Source of the DNA: Luzula sylvatica | Lineage: Eukaryota; Streptophyta; Magnoliopsida; Poales; Juncaceae | DNA length: 64,000 nt | Direction: 5' to 3' | Assembly (NCBI GenBank): GCA_946800325.1 | Contig: OX326956.1 | Location: forward strand, 16,830,667 to 16,894,666 | Part shown: positions 34,572-44,495 of the stretch, in pieces | How positions within the stretch are numbered: the first letter of the stretch is position 1 | Layout: every line of letters starts with the position of its first letter | Program-made: the position numbers and the translations under genes | Notes under the pieces: model-generated | What the model saw: only the letters and a program-made list of their open reading frames with translations | What the model was told of the DNA's origin: nothing | Databases searched by the model: none

Positions 34572-35223
34572 ATGAATTATTTCTTTTCTTGCCTCGGAAG
34601 TTGTGCAGTCTTGCCGGAGGAGGCGACCCAGCCAGTTTCTGGTCAAACTTACACAAAAGTTAGTTGGAAAGCACGAGTCTCGCATTTATCCAAATTAATT
34701 CGCAAGGTATCTTAGTATGTTAATTAATTTATTTAATTAAGCAAATAATTTGGCTTAAATTTTTGAATCGAAGTTTTTTTTTATTTTAAAATTTGTTCAT
34801 TGCTGTTGTTGCAAGTAGAAATGTAATCGGAGACGCCAAGAAGCAGTGGAGATAGCTGCTTATATGAATGGAGTGGAACATGGTTTGGAGCTCTTCAATC
34901 AGGTAATTATTTTACTACATCAATTTCAAATCTTAACCAAGAATTTTAAATTGAGTATGTGTTCTAGTTTCTCTATTGATTGGGCCAAAACCTGTCCATA
35001 TTAGATTTAAATCGGGTGACCGGTTTGTCGAACCTATTGAGCAAATCGATATTTAGAATATTGGTGCTAGGAAAATAGAATTTTGATGAACTTGTCAATA
35101 ATTCGCTTATTAAATTTGTAGGTGCCGATAGAAGAGCACGCGGATTTGGTCGAAGCTGACGTGATAAGCATATTATCATATGATTCGGCCGGAACTTCTG
35201 ATGATGGATACTGCATACTATGA
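34572..35223 (+). CDS. Three-exon gene, unrecognised 106-aa protein (right palindrome copy)
   Basis: Exon 1 34572-34706 (45 codons, ends SKLIRK), exon 2 34819-34902 (28 codons), exon 3 35122-35223 (33 codons plus TGA). Donors are GTATCT and GTAATT, acceptors are GTAG and GTAG; all joins are phase 0. It is the same gene as at 26745-27408, in the opposite orientation. Differences are mostly single substitutions (GVEHGLELFNQ against GMEQGLEPLNQ) with no stop or frameshift in either copy. The cysteine pair near the N-terminus could be S-acylated, but that is a guess. No known domain was recognised. Confidence 0.65.
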
Positions 35224-35631
35224 TAAAGAACAGGGAACTCCCTCCCTTTGGAGGGTTTGGTATATAATGTTAATTTTGAATATTTTCACCAATATAAGTT
35301 GGTATGTAGAGGTGCATTTTTGTTCATAATTATTGTATATTCACCGTCGATCATGATTTTTCGGAGGCCTTTGACGATTATTATTAGGAGATCTTATCTC
35401 GAAAATGAGTGTGACTTCAATATTCTGGATTCGTTTTATCAATGTACAATACTACAATTGATACTTTTTCTATATCTATTTCATTAACTAACAAGAAATA
35501 ATTTCCTTGTTCTATATTTATTCTGGATTCGTTTTATCAATATTCAATATTAGGAGATCTTATCCATTTCCTTGTTCTTGAGACATGTGCAGAAATAATT
35601 TCATTAACTATGATTTTTTTAATCATAGTAT

Positions 35632-37624
35632 AAATATAATTATTGGAAATGGGGCAAAAACTAGTTTTTGAAAAGCCAGATGGTGTGAAAAACCTTTATT
35701 ATTTAAATATTCATAATTATATTCTTTTTCAGAAATTAAAAATGGTACATTGGAATATTTTCTTAAAATTATGAATGAAAATAATTTATATAGAAGTTTA
35801 GGAATTAACATACCATTATCAAAGGTTGCCTTTAATCAATTTATCCAATTAGAACAATTTTGCCAATCACTTGATCTTAATTCACATCAGAGGGATATCT
35901 TTGAATGGTCTTGGAACAATAACAAGATTTATACCTGCAAGAGTACATATAAAATATTAATACAAGGTGTATATATTAAAGCTTATTTTCATAAAATCTG
36001 AAAATTAAAAATAGAATTAAAAATTAAAATATTTATTTGGCTAATATTTTTGAATAAAGTTTTAACTGTTGACAATTTAAAAAAAAAGAGGTTGGAATTT
36101 AGTGAATAGATGTGTATTATGTAAGAAAGATGAAGAATCTATACAACACTTAATATCAGAATGTGACTATACTAAGTCAATTTGGTCTAAACTACATGGT
36201 TTATTAGGGCTGGATCATACAAATGAAATAAAACCATTAACATTATTGCTTAATTCCAAAATAAATAAAGATTATAAAACCCTAATAAGCTTAATAATGT
36301 ATCATATTTGGTTGGAAAGATGTAGAAGAACGTTTACAAATAAAACACTTTCTGAGTGGCAATTGATAGATTATATCTTATATGAATATAAATTAAATAA
36401 ACTTGTTAAACAAACAAAACTAGATTCATATATATATAATGATATACAACAGTTTAATATACATAAGAATTCCAGTTCAGATAGCAGTTCAAATGATGAT
36501 AATTATGATAATTAATAACAGTATCAATGAAGAGTGCTACTACACTAATGATTCTAATAATGCAGATATAACATGGATAAATTCAGGAGCAGAGCAAAGT
36601 GAAGGTCCAAGTCAAGAGGGAATAGCAACAGATAACAATGAAGATAACAATACGAATACAAGAACAAACAATGAAGAATTACACCGAAATCAAGGAGATG
36701 CATGCAATAAAACCCAAAATTAGCAATCAAAACCAAGCAATGTAAATGATCAAATAAAAATTTGGTGGTTTCAATCGGACTTAACAAGAGAAGAAAGAGA
36801 AAAAAATGAATCGATACAAAATGAAAAAGAAGAAGAGGAAGAAATACATATCTTGCAAGTTATTTCTGATGGCCTTCGAGATCTCAATTTGCCTGGAGAT
36901 GATTTGCGAGCTAATCAGTTGTCAAACCGACTGAATCCTTCAATTGATGCTAATTCCTCTACAGGCGATGCTTCAAATCCAGAAGAACTAGAGGGGTTAG
37001 GGTTTATTTTGTGCTAAGAGTAGAAGAAGATGAGGCGATTGGGGATCTATGAGATGAGGAAAACAAATCAAATCCAGAAGATCTATAGGAGTAAGCTTTA
37101 TCTTGAGATGAGAGTAGAAGAAGAAGAAGTGATTGTGATCTATGAGCTGATAGATGAGGGTTACAATGGATGATTGAGGAAAAGATGAGGTGAATTCGAT
37201 GGAATCATGTCTGATGTAGTGAGGAGAGTTTTATCTGCTAGAGACATGGCGGTGTGATTAGGGTGACGATGCAGGATGAGAAAATCGGCGATGAGAAAGA
37301 ACAGGAAGAAGCGGGAGAGGGAAAGAAAGAGATAGAAAGAGGGAAGAAGGCCTTTTATACTTAGGTCAAGGAAATCCAGGAAATGAATTAATGAATATAA
37401 CTTGGAATGCAATTCCAGGATTTTGCTAAGCTGGATTAATTATGAGCTTAGCCATAGTTAGTTTTTTATGGTTCTTATGACTGTTAATGAGGGTGTTTAG
37501 GATTAGTTTTTTTTTAATTTAGGGCAAATACCTTCATAATATTGTAAGAACTAATAAATAATTAATGAAACCAATAGATGTAGGACTTAAGAGCCTACTT
37601 TATTTTATTCAAAAAAAAAAAAAA
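35632..37624 (+). pseudogene. 5'-truncated LINE, ORF2 C-terminus and long 3' region
   Basis: The first part encodes the end of an L1-type ORF2: FEWSWNNNKIYTCKSTYKIL, then a frameshift and stop, then the zinc-ribbon-like zf-RVT segment CVLCKKDEESIQHLISECDY and IWLERCRRTFTNK. It then runs into a serine/aspartate-rich tail (SSSDSSSNDDNYDN) and about 1.1 kb of 3' sequence, ending TAGGACTTAAGAGCCTACTT and an A tract at about 37610-37624. RT and endonuclease are missing. The 3' end matches the insertion at 33293-33650. Confidence 0.82.
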
Positions 37625-37639
37625 TTCTAGTAATTCTAT

Positions 37640-38440
37640 TTTATTTTTGTTAATTTTCATCTCATTACCCGGTAAATGGCCTGAATGTCTATTTAAACAA
37701 ATGGCCGTTATAGTCATGGAGATTAACCAAGCAAATACTTCATCATGCAATTAACAATTATTTTTTTGAGTTTTTGACTACGACAACAGGGTACATCATC
37801 CATACCCGTACCCAGTATGTATATTAATTTTAGAAAAATATTTACACATCACTTAGGAGCTTTATCTTATATTCTGGTACATCATCCATATTATGCTTGG
37901 TTGATATGACAACAGGGTTTCATTCAACCAATACATGATGTTAACCCCTTACCTCACCCATGTATCTCTTGTTCGTCGTCCTCATCCTCTTTCTTTCTCC
38001 TTTCTTTACGATCTCTCCATTCAATCCAGTTATAATTAGCTTGATTCCCGACCTTTCGGCTCGTCCTCTTAATTTCTCTAAACATTTGATTACACCGTTC
38101 TTTTCATATTTCAAAAATTAGAAATAAACCCCATGCCATTAACAAATTAACCAAGCAAATACTAATTAAACATGTAAATAGATCTGATCTATGGAGATTG
38201 TATTGTACACCGGTACACCCTCTGATAGATTATGTAACAATCAATGTATTATAATACAAATAGCCGTTATAGTTATGTGGAAATTAGGTGAAAGTTAGGT
38301 AGAGTTCAGCGGCTAGTTTTATGTCCTTTGTATAAGGGTTCAATACAATGCTATATTTTTTATTTGTGCACTCTCGTATTGGAACATTCTATAATGGATA
38401 TTTTTATTTGCACTAAAATGCAATGATATATTTGTACTAA
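37640..38440. other. Intergenic with a relic of the LQSIPEE gene start
   Basis: Positions 38133-38210 are an inverted copy of the promoter and first codons of the 115-aa genes (TTAACAAATTAACCAAGCAAATACTAATTAAAC ordering, then ATGGAGATTGTA). The frame decays after about seven codons. A weaker copy of the same promoter block is at about 37710-37760. Confidence 0.6.
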
Positions 38441-38444
38441 TAGT

Positions 38445-38849
38445 TTCTGCGGGGCGTTCCAAGCTTGGTCCATGGACTCGTAATCATAATAGATTCAATA
38501 ATACGTATTATCAGTATGGCTTATCATTGTATTGTGTCAGTTTACTTTATATTTAATTATTAACATAAAAATGTTTATAATAAAATAGAGAGCTCATGTC
38601 TGGAAGGAAAGATGGACTGGCTCAGTTCTTCAGTGATGAAGCTTTGGTGTTAGATCCCGTATTTTTTACTTGCGTTGTTAAGTATGCAAATGTAAGTATT
38701 TTTAATATGACATTATTGAATTGATTTGTAATATTGATAATTTGGTGATTAATTGATTAATTTTCATTTTCCAGAATGAAAGTTTATTTTTTTAAGACCA
38801 CTTTGCAGCTCATCTTAAACTCTCGGAGCTTGGGTTTGCTGAGGCCTGA
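38445..38849 (+). pseudogene. Ascorbate peroxidase fragment (3' exons)
   Basis: Three exon remnants in order. The first (about 38451-38513) encodes GRSKLGPWTRNHNRF, matching the RSGFxGPWTxNPLxFDN region of cytosolic ascorbate peroxidase. The second (about 38589-38691) encodes ELMSGRKDGLAQFFSDEALV and LDPVF, matching the ELLxGEKEGLLQLPSDKALL segment. The third (38775-38849) encodes AHLKLSELGFAEA and stops. Introns keep GTAAGT...CCAG between the last two. The heme-binding N-terminal exons are absent, the first acceptor reads GCGG instead of GCAG, and exon 3 has an in-frame TAA at 38793-38795. Not functional. Confidence 0.85.
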
Positions 38850-39176
38850 AACTTGTTAATGGTTGATTGCCGAGAAAACTTTTATTGGGAATTATAGTTC
38901 GATTTGATCGCATTTACAAACTTAAAAAATGTTATTGTGATTATATTGTGTTTAGAAACTAATTGGTTTTGCATTGTTTTGGTTGAAGTTTTACTTTGGT
39001 TTTAGCAAATAAGAAAGTTTTGGAAGAACCCGGGATTTGTATTAAGTCGGATCATTTTTGTAAACATAAATAACATAATACAGTGATTATTTGTGTGAGA
39101 GAGATGCAAACAAATTTGGGTGGGAGAAATTTGAATTTTTGGTTGGGACTTTTATGCAAAAAAATCGTGTGTTGTC
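38850..39176. other. Former 3' region of the peroxidase fragment
   Basis: No feature recognised; probably old 3'-UTR and flank. Confidence 0.4.
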
Positions 39177-39760
39177 CAGGGCCGGCCCGGGGCTTTCGCC
39201 CAGTGGGCCGGCGCCACAGGCCTCCATTTTATTTAAGGATCCCATTGTTCACGTATATGCTAAATAACACTCTGAACACGAAACTTGCTTCAGAGTGTCG
39301 CTGCGTTGAGTGGAGAACGGAGATAGGGGAGTGAAGCCTGCGACTGGAGCTCTGCGACAAACCACACAATTTTCTGGTCAATCGGAGCTCAGCGAAAACC
39401 ACTCCTCGACCGGCACTCAGCGAAAACCACTCCTCGACCAGAGCCCGGCGAAAAATCACGCGATTTCTACTCGACCGGAGCTCAGCTACAGAAACCCAAC
39501 CGACCTGATTTTGCTAGGAAACGATGCGATTTTGTTAGAAAAGACACCCGAGCAGGAAATGACTCGATTTCTGCTCGATGTTGATAGGAAGCAAATTGAT
39601 TTCATGGGTAATTCAGGCCAGAATTTTCTTCTGCTGCTTTGTCATTCCTGTTTCACTCCAATTAGTGCTGGTACCAGCAAGTATGGTCTCAATTCAGACT
39701 ACTCATATTGATCCAACAACATATATTTTATGGTTAAATAAAATTGGTTATCCATTTTAA
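39177..39760 (+). mobile_element. Possible hAT 5' end (CAGGGCCGGCCC terminus)
   Basis: CAGGGCCGGCCCGGGGCTTT followed by GCGCCACAGGCCTCCATTTT resembles the 5' ends of plant hAT elements that encode TTF-zinc-finger/dimerisation transposases. A 133-codon frame follows (39310-39711) but shows no recognised domain and contains short repeats (AGCGAAAACCACTCCTCGAC, twice). The right end was not found, so this is a fragment or another element type. Confidence 0.35.
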
Positions 39761-40245
39761 TGAAAAAAAAAAACTATGATCAGGATGTTTGTGGAATTTT
39801 TTGTGATTTTGAAGGGTATACCTGAAATTACAGTTTTTTTTTAATGATGCGAAAATTCATAAATAGTCCATATGAATAAAAAATTGTCCATGATGCGATT
39901 TTTAGTGATTATATGATGTTCAGGATGTTCTTTCTTGATTCAATTCTTTGTTTTATTAATGATGCAAATTTTCAGACATGAATAAAAGTTGTCACGTTTT
40001 AGTTAAAGTTTCAGTATATTAGCAACTCGGTACTGTACTAAACAATATTACAAATTATTAAACAGTTGACATTAATTTTATATGAATTTATCTGCAGTAA
40101 CTTGGGTGATAGGCTGTATCGTGAACTGGAGAGGAACTTGGCGATGAAAATCAAAGACAGTGAAACCACATATACATTCATTGTTAGTGGTAGAGAGTCA
40201 GAGACACTCTTTACATCACCATTTTAACGTTTATTTGTGTTATAT
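39761..40245. other. Intergenic, AT-rich
   Basis: No gene recognised. Confidence 0.45.
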
Positions 40246-40253
40246 ATATATAT

Positions 40254-40446
40254 CAATGATTTAAATTGCGGCGCAATTGCGCCGCAATAACGCAAATCGC
40301 AATAAATATCCACAAAACGCAACACCGCAACCTGCTATATAGCGCCGCAATATCGCCGCAATATGACGCAATATGACGCAATATCGGGGATCATGTGTAA
40401 ATTATTGTTCAAGCGCATTGGACCGCTATATCGCAATTTAAAACAT

Positions 40447-40448
<2 letters not shown>
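40254..40448. mobile_element. Short hAT-like MITE, 195 bp, same family as 14676-15575
   Basis: Ends CAATGATTTAAATTGCGGCG and CGCAATTTAAAACATTG match the 900-bp element. The 8-bp TSD would be ATATATAT, but it lies in a TA tract and is therefore weak evidence. The interior is CGCAATAT-type words. Confidence 0.75.
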
Positions 40449-40489
<41 letters not shown>

Positions 40490-40615
40490 GGAGACTAACC
40501 AACTATTGTTTTCAGAGACAAACTAATTAATTAACACATGGTCTTTCTGAGGACATTTATATTTTTTATGGAACGCATGGAGAATTTTGTAGCGGCATGC
40601 AAAGCACATGGTTTT

Positions 40616-41322
40616 TAGGGATGTCAATGGGCCGGGTTCGGATCGGGTATAGTCTCACCCATATCCTTATCCTTATCCATATTAATCAGGTAATACCCGT
40701 ATCCAACCCGCTAGCTAAACAGGTAATTTTTACCTGCCCCGTTTAGTACCCACGGGTTTTCGGATTACTCACGGGAAATTTTACCCATATTTGAACATAC
40801 GCTTAATTTAAATTTGTTTGCTGATTTCTTAAATAAAAAACATACATTTTTTACATAATGATTTTGATGCAATTTTTTTTTATTAAATATCAATAATAAA
40901 TCAAGAAGCAAGTATATGAAAATCTTAAAATTCTTACCACAAGGTTCCATCAGAAACATTTTTTTCATCTGATGTTAAACTTAAACTCAATACAATATTT
41001 TTATACAAAAAATTAGTACCGTTAAACTTAGCGGCTAGAGAAAAATGACTGCTAAAAAAGAAAAATCGATTGTAGAAGAGAGGGAAATAAGTAAAATTAG
41101 CGGCTAGGGTTAAAAGAAAGCTTAAATATTAACATAATTAGAGTAATTAAAAATTGGGTTCGGGTCGGGTATGGCCTCACCCATACCCTATCCGTATCCG
41201 TGTCGGTTATTTTGTAATTGGGTAATATCCGACCTGCCGGTAGGCTTAATCGGGTATTATCCGACCCATCCGGGTCGGATACCCGTCGGACACGGATATT
41301 ACTCAGTCCATTGACATCCCTA
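40616..41322. mobile_element. Non-autonomous hAT-like element, 707 bp
   Basis: The left end TAGGGATGTCAATGG and right end CCATTGACATCCCTA are perfect inverses, followed by GGGTTCGGATCGGG / CCGACCCATCCGGG subterminal blocks. The flanks ATGGTTTT and ATGACTTT agree at six of eight positions, as an aged TSD would. No transposase. Confidence 0.8.
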
Positions 41323-41493
41323 ATGACTTTTTTTCATGGGAACAATGCGCATGAAAGATCATTGTGTATTTTTGGGCTGGTTTGTTTGTCGGGCTTTTTG
41401 GTTTCAAGTACTCTAATAAATTAAAAAACTTTAGAGTCTACTCTCCAAAAAAAAAAAAGATTAGTTGATAAATATATTTGTGCAAACAATAAA

Positions 41494-43929
41494 ATGGAGC
41501 CCTTTTGGCGGAAACCCTTAGGCGATTTGAAGGCGACAAAAGGCGATCTGGGGGAGACAAATGAAGGTGAAAAGACTCATCAATGGAGAGCAAGTACCAA
41601 GAGTAATAATGAGGGAAGAGAACAAGTTATATCTCAAAAGCTACTCACAGACTCTTCAGTTCAACACCGAGTACATCAACTCACCAATCGCCAGAATGCA
41701 GGAAGCAATCATCACCCAAGAAACAATAATGGAAAAGACCACGCTCGAAGCTATGCAGAGGTAATCAAAGCTACATCATTGGAAACCAAAGACAATCAAC
41801 AAAAAGAAGCTGCATGGACTGTTGTGCAGCGAAAAAAGACGGGCACAAAATCGTTTACTGGAAATGGAAAGTCTGAGCGAGTTCCAAAGCTTTGTTATCG
41901 ATGTTTTGGCTCAGACCACTTGAAGAAGGAATGTAGAGAGCCGTTAAAGTGCTATAAATGCCATGAGTTTGGTCACAAAGCAAGGCAGTGCCACCTCAAC
42001 AAACCCTTCGTTCAACCAACAGAACCAAGCAAAGAGAAAGCCATGGCACATCTAGAGTATGAATTGACAAATCGCCCACTAGAAAGAACTGTTTACCTCC
42101 CACCACGAAGGATAATCTCAGCCGAAAATGACTTCATGTTCCGTTCTGCATATCTCACCATGCAGAATGGGAATCATGCGCCAAACCTAGCTGGGGACAT
42201 CGCTGATCATCTAAGAAGTCGTTGTGGCGGTTTCAACATGCAGTACCGCGTATACCGAACGCAACCAGCAGACTTCATCTTGATATGCGATAGACAGGAG
42301 ACGCGAGATCGAGTGGTGCAAAGGAGGAACTTCGTCATGGGGGAGATTCATTTCTCTGCTCAGACCATCACGCACAGATGGGGGATGACACATGAACCTC
42401 CATATTTCGAAGTTGACATCAAGCTTCGAAATATGCCCATCTGGGCCATTAATACCCCAGACATCACTGAGCTACTAAAAGGAACGGGACTTCCGATAAA
42501 TATCGGACCTTACTTTGAGCCCGAAGGAGACTACCTCGAAGTGCCGGTGACGATCTCATGCGACACGCCAGAAGACATTCCGTTCTATCTGAAGATGAAG
42601 GAGGGACACTATTTTAGGAGAGTTGAGGTATTCATAGATGACATTGAACAAGTCGTCTTTCCTGGGCCGGAGATGCTTGATAATTGGCGGAATTCTCTCA
42701 ACTATACGGGGGGAGACGGATCCAACCAGGGGACAGGTGGTGCTGGCATGCAAGACGATCAGGCAGGAGGGCAGGGAAGCAACCCCTCGCAGGGCACACA
42801 AGGGACTGAAGCGATGGGAAGCAATATATTTACATTACGAGGGGGTGCACAGGAAGGGGGCCCAGCAAAACGACCCAGGCGATTCAGAGCCATCGCCAAA
42901 AAAGTAGTGGGGACTATTAAAAAAATATGGGTTAAGAAAACGAACAAGGGAAATGAAAAGAAAGTCTGGAGGAAAGTTAATGAGAACAAGGAGTGTGAGG
43001 AGAACAAGGAGACCAAGGAGAACAAGGGGTGCAAGGTGGACAAACCGACTTGTCAGCACTTCAAAGAAAACAAGGTCAACAATGGTGACCTAATTCCACT
43101 TAACGGAATGGACATGACGCCGTTAAGGTCGATAAGATGGAGTTGGATGAAGCAAACGGTAACGGTCACACGTGGCATGGGCAGTCAGATATACAAGCCA
43201 AATTCCCAGCCAATGCATGTACCGAGTTTTTTGATCGAGGCATACCTGGCACATTTACTGCTATTGGTGAGTAGCGGTCAAAAGACAAATATGTCAGAGA
43301 CACTGATTGAGCAGAAAGAATGTCCCAAGAAACAAGGGGGACTTTTTGAATATCCCAATCAGCAGATAACTTTTGGGGGACTCTTTGAAACAGAAAGTGA
43401 AAATCTTTTGGGCTGCAAAAATAATACGGGCTTTACAAACAGTGAAGTCCAAATGAATGACTTCAACGAAAAAATAGAGAAAGTAATTATTGTGGGTTCT
43501 ATGGATCAATATGCAGATCAAGCTGCCTGGTCTTGTGCGAAAGACCAACCGACTCTCAATCTCAGTGATAAAGAGAAAGAATACACCAAGGATGATCAGG
43601 CCCTCACTGATAAAGAGGATGATCATGTCCTCACTGTCACGGTTAAGAAGCAGCAAGACAGTGCCATTCGTAGAAGCCCCCGCTTGATGAAGAAATCAAA
43701 TGGAGCATATGAGTCTGTTATGGACAAAGCGCAGCGGTGCAAATTCAACGAGACTCAGATGGCAAGGAAGAATACACCAAGGATCTCAAGAGTGAGCCCA
43801 CTTAATGACAAGACAACAGACAAGCTGTCTGAGGAGGAAGTTTTTGAGATTTTGCGAGCGGGAGGTATTGAAGTTAATGAAGAAATGCAACAGCAGATTG
43901 AGGCTCTGGTGGACAGAGTTGAAGAATAA
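41494..43929 (+). CDS. LINE ORF1, RNA-binding protein, 811 aa
   Basis: Intact frame starting MEPFWRKPLGDLK. Two CX2CX4HX4C zinc knuckles lie at C134-C147 (CYRCFGSDHLKKEC) and C153-C166 (CYKCHEFGHKARQC). A globular region follows at residues about 195-395 (FRSAYLTMQNGNHAPNLAG to FIDDIEQVVFPGPE), resembling the DUF4283/RRM-like module of plant L1 ORF1s. Then come a Gly/Gln-rich linker (about 400-450), a strongly basic Lys/Glu stretch (about 475-535) and a charged tail. ORF1 binds LINE RNA and forms the RNP with ORF2. It is long for the family because of the C-terminal extension. The stop codon overlaps the next ATG (TAATG). Confidence 0.88.
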   Translation: MEPFWRKPLGDLKATKGDLGETNEGEKTHQWRASTKSNNEGREQVISQKLLTDSSVQHRVHQLTNRQNAGSNHHPRNNNGKDHARSYAEVIKATSLETKDNQQKEAAWTVVQRKKTGTKSFTGNGKSERVPKLCYRCFGSDHLKKECREPLKCYKCHEFGHKARQCHLNKPFVQPTEPSKEKAMAHLEYELTNRPLERTVYLPPRRIISAENDFMFRSAYLTMQNGNHAPNLAGDIADHLRSRCGGFNMQYRVYRTQPADFILICDRQETRDRVVQRRNFVMGEIHFSAQTITHRWGMTHEPPYFEVDIKLRNMPIWAINTPDITELLKGTGLPINIGPYFEPEGDYLEVPVTISCDTPEDIPFYLKMKEGHYFRRVEVFIDDIEQVVFPGPEMLDNWRNSLNYTGGDGSNQGTGGAGMQDDQAGGQGSNPSQGTQGTEAMGSNIFTLRGGAQEGGPAKRPRRFRAIAKKVVGTIKKIWVKKTNKGNEKKVWRKVNENKECEENKETKENKGCKVDKPTCQHFKENKVNNGDLIPLNGMDMTPLRSIRWSWMKQTVTVTRGMGSQIYKPNSQPMHVPSFLIEAYLAHLLLLVSSGQKTNMSETLIEQKECPKKQGGLFEYPNQQITFGGLFETESENLLGCKNNTGFTNSEVQMNDFNEKIEKVIIVGSMDQYADQAAWSCAKDQPTLNLSDKEKEYTKDDQALTDKEDDHVLTVTVKKQQDSAIRRSPRLMKKSNGAYESVMDKAQRCKFNETQMARKNTPRISRVSPLNDKTTDKLSEEEVFEILRAGGIEVNEEMQQQIEALVDRVEE

Positions 43930-44495
43930 TGAGTACTACAAATGTTACAAGTTCTCCTAGGCCAACTATAAGGCTTATGGATATTATCGAGTCATGTATC
44001 CAGTCCTGTGTCAGTTTGTTAGTGTCAGTTTTACTTTATGTTTTCATCAATCATGTTAAGGAGTCTAGTAGTAATGGAATATTAAGGTTTAGAGTCTTTA
44101 TGTTTGAGTTGTCCTTCTATGTAGTCAAGAAGAAAAGTTTAGAGTCTTTGTGGTCAAATGAATATCATGAGAGTTTTAGTTTAATGACAGTAGTCTTTCC
44201 TGATAAGATAGATTATGTCAGAGTTATATTAAGTATAACGAGTATCAGCAGTTGTTCAGTGAGTATTAGGAGTTTACGTCAGAGCTTTATTGATCCAATG
44301 AGTATCATTCCATATTCAGTAAGAAAAGTACAAATACAAGTAACAATAGGGTTCGAGGGTCAGTCTTCTAAATATCAACTAGGATCATATCTCTTGATAA
44401 AATATAAAATAAGTCTTGTCTCAAATCATACATGCTGGTCATGGACTTTATGGACTCATCTCGAAGGTCAAGAGGATTTACTATGGATAATATGA
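43929..44495 (+). other. Open frame in the LINE inter-ORF region, 188 codons
   Basis: It starts inside the ORF1 stop (TAATG) and overlaps the ORF2 start by 64 nt. Composition is hydrophobic at residues about 20-45 (IQSCVSLLVSVLLYVFI), with no known domain. The TAATG overlap would suit termination-reinitiation, but the sequence is rich in AGT/GTC words and could be open by chance. I do not claim a protein. Confidence 0.3.

Larger units (their letters stand above)
32453..35493. repeat. Large inverted repeat, right arm (about 3.0 kb)
   Basis: Inverted copy of 26479-29393, enlarged by the LINE fragment at 33293-33650. It carries the plus-strand copy of the three-exon gene. Confidence 0.88.
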
